Below, piece by piece: positions 29,501 through 37,492 of a stretch of 64,000 bases of DNA (position 1 is its first letter; each line of letters begins with the position of its first letter). The position numbers and the translations under genes are program-made. The stretch spans positions 124,001-188,000 of the forward strand of contig NZ_JABRWJ010000010.1 of the NCBI RefSeq assembly GCF_013266755.1, given 5' to 3'. The notes under the pieces are model-generated. The model searched no databases. It had not been told where the DNA came from and saw only the letters and a program-made list of their open reading frames with translations. The DNA is from Pseudaquabacterium terrae. Its GTDB lineage: Bacteria; Pseudomonadota; Gammaproteobacteria; Burkholderiales; Burkholderiaceae_C.

Positions 29501-30626
29501 GCCGGGTTTCCTCGGCGGCGATCTGCAGCTGCGCCGCATGGCCCTGCACCAGGTCGTACAGCTGCACGTTCTCGTAGGCCACCGCGAACTGCGCCGCCAT
29601 CGCGCTGGCGACGCGGCTGTCGTCGGCGTCGAAAGCGCTGCCGTCGAGCTTGTCGCCGAAGCACAGCCAGCCATGCAGCTGCGTTCCGCCGCGGATCGCC
29701 AGGCCGAGCAGCTCGCTGCTGCCGCCCAGGGCCTGCGGCCAGGCGGCGCCGGCGGTGCCGGCGCTCAGCGTCTGCGGTTCGGCGGCGTCGAGCAAGGCAC
29801 CGGGCCAGCTGCCACGCTCGAGCGCGCCGGCACGCAGCGCCTGGGCATCGGCACCTTCGGCCAGCAGCTGGGCGACGCGCTGCTCGGTCGGGTCGAGCAG
29901 GCAGATCGCCACCGTCCGGGCACCCAGGATGCGCAGCGCGGCGCGCAGGAACAGCGCCACCATCTCCGCCGGGCTGCGCTCGGCCATCAGGCGCAGGCCC
30001 AGCTCCTCCAGTGCGGTCAGACGCGCGGTGATGCTTTGCAGGTGGCCCAGGTTGCGCTCGAAGCGCAGCGACAGCTCGGTCATGCGGCCGCGGTCCTGCG
30101 CCAGCGCCTGGCCATGGCCGATGATGCGCTCGATCATGCGGCGCGCCACGTCCAGGTCGTCGAGGTAGAGGCCGATCTTGTCGCCGATGCGGTGCAGCTC
30201 GTGCAGCTCGACCGAGCCATGCACCAGGTCGCCCGGCGGCAGCGCGACGGGCAACGCGTCGAGGCCCAGCTCATGGTTCACGGCAGCGAGGATCGCCTGC
30301 GGCTCCGAAGGCTTGGGCAGCACGGTGCCGACACCGCAGCGCGCGGCCATCGCGCGGGCCTGCGGCTCCGCGTAGGTGGCGCTGTAGAAGATCACCCGGG
30401 TGGCGGCCAGCTCGGCATCGGCGCGCAACGCCTTGACGAACTCGAAGCCGTCCATCCCCGGCATCAGGATGTCGGTGATCACCAGGTCGGGCCGCTCGGC
30501 GCGCACCGCCGCGAGCGCCTGCGCGCCGTCGGCGGCTTCGAGCAGGCGGTGCCGGGCGTAGCCCAGCAGCGTCAGCAGGAACTGGCGGTTGGTCGGGCGG
30601 TCGTCGACGACGAGGATGGTGCTCAT
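26505..30626 (-). CDS. response regulator with GAF/PAS sensors, degenerate GGDEF and intact EAL domain (paralogue 2)
   Basis: A 1373-residue soluble protein. Order: receiver (1 to about 125; VVDDR, phospho-Asp in VITDILMP, LPKPSE), GAF (about 205 to 360), three PAS (about 390 to 505, 510 to 628, 640 to 755), GAF (about 775 to 935), GGDEF (about 940 to 1095), EAL (about 1110 to 1360). The GGDEF motif reads GGDVF, with Glu replaced by Val, so cyclase activity is doubtful. EAL keeps VEALLRW, EITESLLMAD, DDFGTGYSSL and VAEGVET and should be active. The ATG at 30626 overlaps the stop of the two-receiver gene in an ATGA. It differs from its paralogue at 21275-24937 by one extra PAS. Confidence 0.92.
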   Translation of the reverse strand: MSTILVVDDRPTNRQFLLTLLGYARHRLLEAADGAQALAAVRAERPDLVITDILMPGMDGFEFVKALRADAELAATRVIFYSATYAEPQARAMAARCGVGTVLPKPSEPQAILAAVNHELGLDALPVALPPGDLVHGSVELHELHRIGDKIGLYLDDLDVARRMIERIIGHGQALAQDRGRMTELSLRFERNLGHLQSITARLTALEELGLRLMAERSPAEMVALFLRAALRILGARTVAICLLDPTEQRVAQLLAEGADAQALRAGALERGSWPGALLDAAEPQTLSAGTAGAAWPQALGGSSELLGLAIRGGTQLHGWLCFGDKLDGSAFDADDSRVASAMAAQFAVAYENVQLYDLVQGHAAQLQIAAEETRQRTNQLQASQARLAGLIDSAMDAVVTVDGALRIVVFNPAAERMFGHAAAAVCGGPLDRLIPQAWRHAHHDHAAEYGRAGTTNRRMGALRPIKGLRANGEEFPIEVSLSRFEAAGETLFTAIVRDVTERERSDRARSELAAIVQSSSDAIIGKTLDGIITSWNAGAQRLFGHAAAEAIGQPMTMLLPPERLAEEQRILAALQRGESIDGLETQRLRRDGSMVHVALTISPIRDAEGRVTGISQIARDIGERVALQQAVHEREVALLRAQKMAHLGHVITRPDGSFERWSETLPALVGTHADGLPRSTQDWLALVDPRDREHFREGCRAAARDGRAADLEYRVRHPSDDTPIHVRQSMEPIVAEGDAAAGRWFSTLQDVTEQRRAERRIARLNRVYAVLSGINTLIVRVRSRDELFREACRIAVEAGAFKLAWIAAIAPGSGAASIAAWHGSEAAPLAAFALPALDGAPDDGHPVRAAALAAVPLICNDLHADFGARVTLRDSLLQAGYRALACLPIIVDGRVDAVLSLLAEDAGVFDAAELRLLNELAGDVAFAVDHLQKEEQLHRLAHFDPLTGLANSSLLRERLRQHIAEAAQANERVAFGLLDLDRFRYVNETQGRQAGDALLQQTAGRLVECTGDAGHVARIGGDVFAVTMPGLGAESDVARQFRRGAEHCFGVPFMLGSCELSASARIGIAVYPDDGSDVETLYRNAEAALKKAKAESEHMLFYNPRMTEAVAQRLALESELRRALANDEFVLFYQPKIDLRSRRIVAVEALLRWNSPERGLVAPGTFIPLLEETGLIADVGLWVLDAAARQHRAWRDAGHAAPRIAVNVSAVQLARADFVSTVETVLQPGGTAHGIDVEITESLLMADIGSTIAKLHALRRLGIDLAIDDFGTGYSSLAYLAKLPVQVLKIDRGFVHSMVDDPNSMTLVSTMITLAHSLRLKVVAEGVETEEQARLLHLLRCDQMQGYLCGRPMPAAELAQRIIEGEPALAPA

Positions 30627-31438
30627 GAATGCCTCGGTTCGGAGGGCGGCAGCAGCGCTGCCAGCTCGCGCAGCAGCGCCTGGGGCTCGATCGGGCGCAG
30701 CAGGAAGCGCGCGGCACCCTTGTCGAGGGCCTCGCGTTCATCCTTGTCGCCGTAGACCGACGAGGTGATGAAGACAAACGGAATCGTCGCCAGCGCCGGG
30801 TCGGCCTTGACCGACTCGAGCAGGGACATGCCGTCCTGGCCCGGCATGTGCATGTCCGACAGGATCAGGTCGGGCCGCTGCGCCCGCGCCGCCTGCAGGC
30901 CCGCGGCCACGCTGTCGGCCAGCGTCACCTGGTAGCCGAAGGGGCGCAGCGTGCACTCGATGAGGTTGCGGTTGGTCGCCGAATCGTCGATCACCAGCAC
31001 CACCGCCCGCCGGCCCGGGGAGGGGTGGGGCGGCGCTGGCGATGGCGCTTCGACCGCGGTGTTCTCGTGCGGTGCGAGGCCGAGAAAGGTCTCCACCTGC
31101 CCGACGAAACGCTCCGGCTCGATCGGCTTGCTGAGGTAGTCGTCGAACCCGGCCGCCAGCACCTTGGCGCGGTCGCCCAGCATCGCCAGCGCCGTCACCG
31201 CGACGCAGCGCACGCGCGCGAGCGCCGGATCGGCGCGCAGGCGTTGCAGCACGCCGAAGCCGTCGAGCCGCGGCATGTGGATGTCGCACAGCACCAGGTC
31301 CGGCCGCTCGCGCTGCGCCAGCAGCAGCCCTTCCTCGCCGCTCTGGGCGGCCAGCGGCTCGTGCCCGAAGGCGCGCAGCAGGTAGACCATCAGGTCGAGG
31401 TTCTCGGGGTTGTCTTCGATGACCAGGATGCGGGCCAT
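30623..31438 (-). CDS. tandem double-receiver response regulator
   Basis: A 271-residue protein made of two CheY-like receivers (residues 1 to about 120 and about 143 to 265) joined by a Pro-rich linker, with no output domain. Both keep their active residues: VIEDN, LVLCDIHMP and SKPIEP in the first; VIDDS, LILSDMHMP and RPIEP in the second, where Arg stands for the usual Lys before Pro. It lies 7 bases after the ten-PAS kinase and overlaps the receiver/EAL gene in an ATGA. It may act as a phosphate relay or sink between kinase and effector. Confidence 0.92.
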   Translation of the reverse strand: MARILVIEDNPENLDLMVYLLRAFGHEPLAAQSGEEGLLLAQRERPDLVLCDIHMPRLDGFGVLQRLRADPALARVRCVAVTALAMLGDRAKVLAAGFDDYLSKPIEPERFVGQVETFLGLAPHENTAVEAPSPAPPHPSPGRRAVVLVIDDSATNRNLIECTLRPFGYQVTLADSVAAGLQAARAQRPDLILSDMHMPGQDGMSLLESVKADPALATIPFVFITSSVYGDKDEREALDKGAARFLLRPIEPQALLRELAALLPPSEPRHS

Positions 31439-31445
31439 GGCGTCC

Positions 31446-34400
31446 TCAGGCGGGGATGCGCAGCGTGAAGCAGCTGCCGCGGCCGAACTCGCTGTGCAGC
31501 GTGATGCGCCCGCCGATCAGCTGCGCCAGCTTCTGCGACAGGTGCAGGCCGAGGCCGGTGCCTTCGTGGCGGCGCATCGAGCCCGAGTCGAGCTGGCTGA
31601 AGGCCTGGAACAGCCTGTCGGCGTCCTCGGGCTTGATGCCGATGCCGGTATCGGTGATGCGCACCTCGGTGCACGCCTGGGCGCCATCGCCGATCTGCAG
31701 CAGCTCGACCGTGACGCCGCCGGTCTCGGTGAACTTGATCGCGTTGCCGATCAGGTTGATCGCGATCTGCGACAGCGTGCGCCGGTCGGTGCGCAGCGAC
31801 AGCGGCTGCGCCGGCAGGCGCAGCTCGAAGACCAGGCCCTTCTGCTGTGCCAGCGGGCGCAGCGTGGCGGCCACTTCGTCCAGCACCTCGGCCCACACCA
31901 CCGGCTCGAGCTTCAGCTCGACCTTGCCGGACTCGATCTTGGTCAGGTCCAGCAGGTCGTTGATCAGCGACAGCAGGTGGCGCGCGCTGCCCTGCACGGT
32001 GCGCAGCTGCTTGTCCTGGTCGGCGTTCAGCGGCCCGGCCAGCTTCATCAGCAGCGTGCCGGTGAAGCCGATGATCGCGTTCAGCGGCGTGCGCAGCTCG
32101 TGCGACATGCTCGACAGGAAGCGGTCCTTCGACTGGCTGGCGCTCTCGAGCTCGAGGTTCTTCTCCTGCAGCGTCAGCTCGAAGCGCTTGCGCTCGGTGA
32201 TGTCGCGCGCCGCGGCGAACACGCCCTGCAGCTTGCCCTCGCGGTCGTAGAAGGTGGTGGCGTTGTACGACACCACGGTCTCGGTGCCGCCCTTGGCGCG
32301 CGCGGTCAGCTCGTAGTTGGTGACCTTGCTCTCGCGCAGCACCAGCTTGATGCCTTCCTCGGCGAGGCCGGGGTCGGTGAAGTAGTCCTTGAACGGCGTG
32401 CCGATCAGCTCCTCGCGGGTGCAGCCGGTCAGCGCCTCCATCTGCTGGTTGACGTCGCTGATCACGCCCACCGGGTCGGTGGTCATCAGCGCGTCGACGT
32501 TCGATTCGATCAGCGAGCGGGAATAGAACTGCTGGTCGCGCAGCTGCTGCTCGAGCGCCTTCTGGTCGGTGATGTCGCGCGCCGCGGCCAGGATGCCCAG
32601 CGGCGCGCTGGCGGCGTCGGTGAACACGCCGGCGTTGAAGCTCACCGCGATGCGCCGCCCCTGGCGCGTGATCAGCACCAGCTCGTAGCCGAGCACGCGG
32701 CTGTCGCGCATCGTCTGCTCGACGCCGGCGCCGGCCTGGGCGGGGGCGGTGAAGTACTCGGCGAAGCGCGAGTTCACCAGGTGCTTGCGCGAATAGCCGG
32801 TGAGCCGCGTCGCGGCCTCGTTGACGTCGGTGATCACGCCGTCGGGCGCGATCGCGAAGAGGGCATCGGCCGAGGCCTCGATCAGCGAGCGGTTGTAGGC
32901 CTGCTGCTCGTTGAGCTGGTTCTGCAGCCGCGCCTGGTCGGAGATGTCGCGCGCGCTGGCGAAGATGCCCTGCAGCATGCCGTCGGCGGCGCGGAACACC
33001 GAGGCGTTGAACGACACCGTGGCCTTGCGCCCGCCCTTGTGGCGCAGCGTCAGCTCGTAGTTGGTGACGATGCCGTCGGCCAGCGTGCGCTTGACGCCCA
33101 GGTCGGCGCGCTCGGCCTCGGTGAAGTACTTCTTGAACTGCGAGCCGATCAGCTCGCCGCGCGCGAAGCCGCTCATGCGGCACATCTGCTCGTTGACGTC
33201 GGTGATGAAGCCCTCGGGGTCCACCGTCACCAGCCCGTCGACCGAGGACTCGATCAAGCCGCGCAGGTAGGTCTGCTGCTCGCGCATCTGCTCCTCGAGC
33301 CGCACGCGGTCGGTGACGTCGCGCGCGCTGGCGAAGATGCCGCGCACCTGGCCGGCCTCGTCCTTGAACACCGAGGCGTTGAACGACACCTGCAAGAGGC
33401 GCCGCGAGCGCGCGATCAGCGTCAGCGCGTACTCGGTGACGACGCCCTTGTCGAAGGTCTGCGCCACGCCGTCGCGCGCACGCAGCGGCTCGGTGAAGTA
33501 GTCGGTGAACGGCGTGCCGACCAGTTCGCCGCGCGCGTAGCCGGTCATCTGGCACATGCGGTCGTTGACGTCGCTGATCGTGCCCGACGGGTCCACCGTG
33601 ACCAGGCCGTCGACCGAGGCCTCGATCAACCCGCGGTTGTAGGCCTGCGACTGGCGCAGCTGCTCCTCGAGCTTCTTCTGCTCGGTGATGTCGCGCGCCG
33701 CGGCGAACACGCCCTGCAGCTTGCCCTGCGCATCGTTGAAGGTGACGGCGTTGTACGAGACCACCGTCTCGCGCCCGTCCTTGGCCCGCGCGGTGAGCTC
33801 GTAGTTGGTGACGCGGCCCTCGCGCAGCACGCGCTTGATGCCTTCCTCGGCGCGCTTCGAATCGGTGAAGTAGTCCTTGAACGCGGTGCCGATCAGCTCG
33901 GCGCGCGAACGGCCGGTGAGCGCCTCCATCTGCTCGTTGACGTCGCTGATGATGCCCAGCGAGTCGGTCGTCATCAGCGCGTCGATGTTCGATTCGATCA
34001 GCGAGCGGGTGTAGAACTGCGACGACTGCAGCTGCATCTCCAGCTGCTGCTGCGCGGTGATGTCGCGCGCGCTGGCGAAGATGCCGCGCACCTTGCCGGC
34101 CACGTCCTTGAACACCGCGGCGTTGAACGACACCGGCACCTGGCGGCCGTCGGCGGCCTGCAGCGTCAGCACGTAGTTGGTCACCGCACCTTCGCGGAAG
34201 GTCAGGCGCACGCCGTTCTCGGCCCGCTCGCGCTCGGTGAAGTAGGCGGCGAACGGCGAGCCGATCAGCTGGTCGCGCTTGCGCCCGGCCATGCGGCACA
34301 TCGTGTCGTTGACGTCGGTGACGATCATCGCCTCGTCCACCGTCACCAGGCCGTCGACCGAGGCTTCGATCAGGCCGCGGTTGTAGGCGCGTTCCTCGGC

Positions 34401-35990
34401 CAGCTGGTCCTGCAGCCGGCTCTGCTCGGTGATGTCGCGGGCGCTGGCGAAGATGCCGCGCACGGTGCCGGCCTGGTCCTTGAAGATCGCGGCATTGAAC
34501 GACACCAGCTGCTCGCGCCCGTCCTGGCTGCGCAGCACCAGCTGGTAGTTGGTGACGGCGCCCTTGTCGAAGGTCAGCCGCACGCCGTCGGCGGCCTGGC
34601 GCGCATCGGTGAAGTACTGCGGGAACGGCGAGCCGACCAGCTCGGCGCGGCTGTAGCCGGCCATGCGGCACATGGTCTCGTTGACGTCGGTGATCACCAG
34701 CATCGGGTCGACGGTGATCAGCCCGTCGAGCGAAGCCTCGATCAGGCCGCGGTTGTAGGTGCGCTCGTCGCCGAGCTGGCTCTGCAGCCGCGCCTGCTCG
34801 GTGATGTCGCGGGCGCTGGCGAAGATGCCGCCGACCTCGCCGGCCTCGTTGCGGAACACCGAGGCGTTGAACGAGACGGCCAGCTGCGCGCCGCTGCGCA
34901 TCGCCAGCGTCAGCACGTAGTCGGTGACGACACCCTTGTCGAAGGTCTCGCGCACCCCGGCGAGCGCACGCTCGGCGTCGACGAAATAGTCGACGAAGGG
35001 GGTGCCGATCAGCTCCTCGCGCGCATAGCCGCTCATCTGGCACATGCGGGCGTTGACGTCGCTGATGGTGCCCGACGGATCGACCGTGATCAGCCCGTCG
35101 ACCGAGGCCTCGATCAGCCCGCGGTTGTACGACTGCGATTCGCGCAGCTGCTCTTCCAGCTGCTTCTGCTCGGTGATGTCGCGCGCGGCGGCGAACACGC
35201 CCTGCAGCTTGCCCTCGGCGTCCTTGAAGGTCGAGGCGTTGTACGACACCAGCGTGCGGCGGCCGTCCTTGGCGCGCGCGGTGAGCTCGTAGTTGGTGAC
35301 CTTGCCTTCGCGCAGCACCAGCTTGATGCCTTCCTCGGCGCGCTGCGGGTCGGTGAAGCAGCCCTTGAACGGCGTGCCGATCAGCTCCTCGCGGGTGCGA
35401 CCGGTGAGTGCCTCCATCTGCTGGTTGACGTCGGTGATCACGCCGACGGAGTCGGTGGTCATCAGCGCGTCGATGTTCGATTCGATCAGCGAGCGGGTGT
35501 AGAACTGCGTCGCCTTGAGCTGCTCGGTGAGGCGGATCTCGTCGGAGATGTCCTTCGAGATCAGCAGGTAGCCCACCGCCTTGCCGGCGGCGTCGCGCCG
35601 CGGCGTGATGACCACGCGGGCAATGAAGCGCTCGCCGTTCTTGCGCAGCCGGCCGATCGTGCCTTCCCACTTGCCGGCGCCGAGCGCCACGTCGAGGATC
35701 TGGCGCGGCTGGTTCGCCGCCACGTCCTCGGGCAGGTGCAGGATGTTCGAGTTGGCCTTGCCGACGACCTCCTCGGGCTCGTAGCCGTAGAGGCGCCGCG
35801 CGCCCTCGTTCCACAGCAGGATCTTGCCGTCGAGGTCCTTGCCGATCACCGAGTACTCGGTCGACGACTCGAGGATGTTGCCGATGAAGTCGAGCGCTTC
35901 CTGCGCGTTGCCGACGATCGCGTTGTCGAACAGCTTGGTGCGGTGCGGGGCTTCGTTGCCGCGCAGCTCGTGTGAGGGCCTGTCGGACAT
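31446..35990 (-). CDS. giant sensor histidine kinase with ten PAS domains
   Basis: A 1514-residue soluble kinase. A divergent first PAS (residues about 30 to 150) is followed by nine PAS units of exactly 124 residues each (165 to 1280), then HisKA with [19 protein letters not shown] near 1315 and HATPase_c to the end ([31 protein letters not shown]). Each unit carries a GLIE or SLIE start, a DVN turn and ends in ARDIT. The ATG at 35990 follows GGGAG by 5 bases. No membrane helices or signal peptide are seen. It lies 53 bases after a REC-GGDEF gene and 7 bases before the double receiver. Ligand is unknown; such arrays may lengthen or tune signal passing. Confidence 0.93.
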   Translation of the reverse strand: MSDRPSHELRGNEAPHRTKLFDNAIVGNAQEALDFIGNILESSTEYSVIGKDLDGKILLWNEGARRLYGYEPEEVVGKANSNILHLPEDVAANQPRQILDVALGAGKWEGTIGRLRKNGERFIARVVITPRRDAAGKAVGYLLISKDISDEIRLTEQLKATQFYTRSLIESNIDALMTTDSVGVITDVNQQMEALTGRTREELIGTPFKGCFTDPQRAEEGIKLVLREGKVTNYELTARAKDGRRTLVSYNASTFKDAEGKLQGVFAAARDITEQKQLEEQLRESQSYNRGLIEASVDGLITVDPSGTISDVNARMCQMSGYAREELIGTPFVDYFVDAERALAGVRETFDKGVVTDYVLTLAMRSGAQLAVSFNASVFRNEAGEVGGIFASARDITEQARLQSQLGDERTYNRGLIEASLDGLITVDPMLVITDVNETMCRMAGYSRAELVGSPFPQYFTDARQAADGVRLTFDKGAVTNYQLVLRSQDGREQLVSFNAAIFKDQAGTVRGIFASARDITEQSRLQDQLAEERAYNRGLIEASVDGLVTVDEAMIVTDVNDTMCRMAGRKRDQLIGSPFAAYFTERERAENGVRLTFREGAVTNYVLTLQAADGRQVPVSFNAAVFKDVAGKVRGIFASARDITAQQQLEMQLQSSQFYTRSLIESNIDALMTTDSLGIISDVNEQMEALTGRSRAELIGTAFKDYFTDSKRAEEGIKRVLREGRVTNYELTARAKDGRETVVSYNAVTFNDAQGKLQGVFAAARDITEQKKLEEQLRQSQAYNRGLIEASVDGLVTVDPSGTISDVNDRMCQMTGYARGELVGTPFTDYFTEPLRARDGVAQTFDKGVVTEYALTLIARSRRLLQVSFNASVFKDEAGQVRGIFASARDVTDRVRLEEQMREQQTYLRGLIESSVDGLVTVDPEGFITDVNEQMCRMSGFARGELIGSQFKKYFTEAERADLGVKRTLADGIVTNYELTLRHKGGRKATVSFNASVFRAADGMLQGIFASARDISDQARLQNQLNEQQAYNRSLIEASADALFAIAPDGVITDVNEAATRLTGYSRKHLVNSRFAEYFTAPAQAGAGVEQTMRDSRVLGYELVLITRQGRRIAVSFNAGVFTDAASAPLGILAAARDITDQKALEQQLRDQQFYSRSLIESNVDALMTTDPVGVISDVNQQMEALTGCTREELIGTPFKDYFTDPGLAEEGIKLVLRESKVTNYELTARAKGGTETVVSYNATTFYDREGKLQGVFAAARDITERKRFELTLQEKNLELESASQSKDRFLSSMSHELRTPLNAIIGFTGTLLMKLAGPLNADQDKQLRTVQGSARHLLSLINDLLDLTKIESGKVELKLEPVVWAEVLDEVAATLRPLAQQKGLVFELRLPAQPLSLRTDRRTLSQIAINLIGNAIKFTETGGVTVELLQIGDGAQACTEVRITDTGIGIKPEDADRLFQAFSQLDSGSMRRHEGTGLGLHLSQKLAQLIGGRITLHSEFGRGSCFTLRIPA
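32151..35498 (-). repeat. nine tandem 372-bp PAS-coding repeats
   Basis: Nine units of exactly 372 bases without insertions or deletions: the unit start TRSLIESN at 35498 recurs as SRSLIESN at 32522, eight units later. Subtypes are ordered A-B-C-C'-A-B-D-E-A, where A units read SLIESNxDALMTTD and B units read VDPSGTISDVN. The order suggests an older four-unit block that was itself duplicated. This is coding repeat DNA inside the kinase gene and not a CRISPR or satellite. Confidence 0.9.
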
Positions 35991-36043
35991 GGTTGCTCCC
36001 TGACCGGGACGGTTGCCCGGCATCGAATGATGCGCCTGTGAAG

Positions 36044-37174
36044 TCATGCGAGGGCGGCGCTGTGCGGCGGCAGCAGGTCGAGGGCCATGTAGTCGGACGA
36101 CAGCTGCGCCTGGTCGCGGCCGGCCTGCTTGACGCGGTAGAGCGCCCGGTCGGCGGCCTGCAGCATCGCCGTGACGCTGCGCCGCGACGTCGTCATCGAG
36201 GCCACGCCGATCGACAGCGTGACCGGCGGCAGCGCGCTGCCTTCCTGCACGATCTGCAGCTCGCGCATGCGCGAGCGAAGGCGGTCGGCGCAGTCGCGCG
36301 CCGCCACCGGCGTGGTGCCCGGCATCAGCACGACGAACTCGTCGCCGCCGTAGCGGCACACCGTGTCCTCCTCGCGGAAAGCGGCCCGCAGGTGCGTGCT
36401 GACGGCGCGCAGCATCGCGTCGCCGGCGGCATGGCCGAAGCGGTCGTTGCACTGCTTGAAGTGATCGATGTCGATCAGCAGGAGGCTGAGGCTTCGCTCG
36501 TGGCGCACCGCCTGCGCGATCTCGCGCTGCAGCACCTCGTCCAGGCAGCGCCGGTTGTACAGGCCGGTCAGGCCGTCGCGCAGCGATTCCTCGCGCAGGC
36601 GGCGGTTGGCCGCGTCGAGCGCCTGCTGGGCCTGCTGGCGCTCGCGAACCTCGCGCTGCAATTCGCGCGTGCGGTCCTCGACGCGACGCTCGAGCTCGCC
36701 CTGCAGGCGCTCCAGCTCGGCGATCTTCTGGTGCAGCTTGTCGCCGACGACGCCGAGCTGTTCGTCCGTCACCGGCGTGCCGGCCGGGGACACCTCGCGC
36801 GGCCGGGTCTCGCGCAGCGCCTGCTCGACGACGTCGAGCACCAGCTCCGGCTCGCACGGCTTGGCCAGCAGCCGCCACACGCCGCAGTGCCGCACCAGGG
36901 CCCGCGCCTCCTTCTCGTCGTATGCGGCCGAGCACAGGATGACCTGGGTCTCGCGCAGCTGCGGGTAGTCGGCCAGGCGCCGCGCCAGCGAGTAGCCGTC
37001 GAGGCGCGGCATCACGATGTCGGCGATGACGAGCTTCGGCCGTTCGCGGCGGGCGATCTCGAGCGCCTCGACACCGTCGCCGGCTTCCAGCAGCCGGTGG
37101 CCGCGGCCGCGCAGCAGCGTGATCAGGAATTCCCGGTTGGCCGGCAGGTCGTCGACGATGAGGATGGTGTGCAT
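36044..37174 (-). CDS. PleD-like response regulator diguanylate cyclase (REC-coiled coil-GGDEF)
   Basis: A 376-residue protein with a receiver (1 to about 125; IVDDL, VIADIVMP, LAKPCEP), a long coiled coil (about 150 to 205) and a GGDEF domain. The active motif RYGGDEFVVL is intact, and an inhibitory site RxxD (REED) stands five residues before it, so it should make c-di-GMP and be feedback-limited. The ATG at 37174 starts the protein at MHTILIVDD; a longer start at 37234 adds only a Pro-rich stretch. An FNR-like box lies about 96 bases upstream. It is the first gene of the signalling operon that runs down to 21275. Confidence 0.94.
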   Translation of the reverse strand: MHTILIVDDLPANREFLITLLRGRGHRLLEAGDGVEALEIARRERPKLVIADIVMPRLDGYSLARRLADYPQLRETQVILCSAAYDEKEARALVRHCGVWRLLAKPCEPELVLDVVEQALRETRPREVSPAGTPVTDEQLGVVGDKLHQKIAELERLQGELERRVEDRTRELQREVRERQQAQQALDAANRRLREESLRDGLTGLYNRRCLDEVLQREIAQAVRHERSLSLLLIDIDHFKQCNDRFGHAAGDAMLRAVSTHLRAAFREEDTVCRYGGDEFVVLMPGTTPVAARDCADRLRSRMRELQIVQEGSALPPVTLSIGVASMTTSRRSVTAMLQAADRALYRVKQAGRDQAQLSSDYMALDLLPPHSAALA

Positions 37175-37263
37175 GATGGCCTTGCGGTCGGGTGTTGGCG
37201 TCAGCGGCGGCCGGCGTGGCTGCAACGTTTGCAAGGAGTTTCGAAGGCGAGCGGACGCGCGAG

Positions 37264-37277
37264 CTGATCTGCATCAA
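37264..37277. promoter_or_regulatory. FNR-like box before the REC-GGDEF gene
   Basis: Read toward the minus-strand gene the site is TTGAT-GCAG-ATCAG, nine of ten to FNR consensus. Its 12-base core TGATGCAGATCA recurs exactly in the site at 48380-48393 ahead of another c-di-GMP gene. Confidence 0.55.
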
Positions 37278-37386
37278 GTCAGGCTGTAGGGAGATATCGC
37301 CGGTTCGCGCGGCGTGCAGTGGTTCACGAACGGCCGACTGCGCGCGCCGCTGGGCTCGGGACACGCATCGGCGCGCTGCGCCGCGC

Positions 37387-37400
37387 TTGCGCCCGGTCAA
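37387..37400. promoter_or_regulatory. TTG-N8-CAA site before the GGDEF-EAL gene
   Basis: TTGCG-CCCG-GTCAA, base for base the same as the site ahead of the hemerythrin gene. It is centred about 100 bases before the GTG at 37493. Likely bound by a CRP/FNR-family regulator, by analogy only. Confidence 0.4.
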
Positions 37401-37492
37401 CCCCGCGCCCCCGGTTCCCCGGCACGCTGGCGCCACGGTGGCCGTCCGCGCCGTTCGAGCGGGCGACAGGGCTGCGGCCAGGAGCGACAGCG

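Larger units (their letters stand above)
37175..37492. other. 318-base divergent promoter region
   Basis: The space between the REC-GGDEF gene (minus) and the GGDEF-EAL gene (plus). It holds an FNR-like site at 37264-37277 and a TTG-N8-CAA site at 37387-37400. Two in-frame GTG codons (37319 and 37493) open the plus-strand frame. The later one is preferred because AGGAG precedes it and because the extra 58 residues look like chance Arg/Pro-rich coding. No other feature was seen. Confidence 0.5.

Noticed and set aside
32151-35498. Regular 372-base repeats as a CRISPR or satellite array
   Set aside because: The period is an exact codon multiple, the whole length is coding, and each unit encodes a PAS domain.
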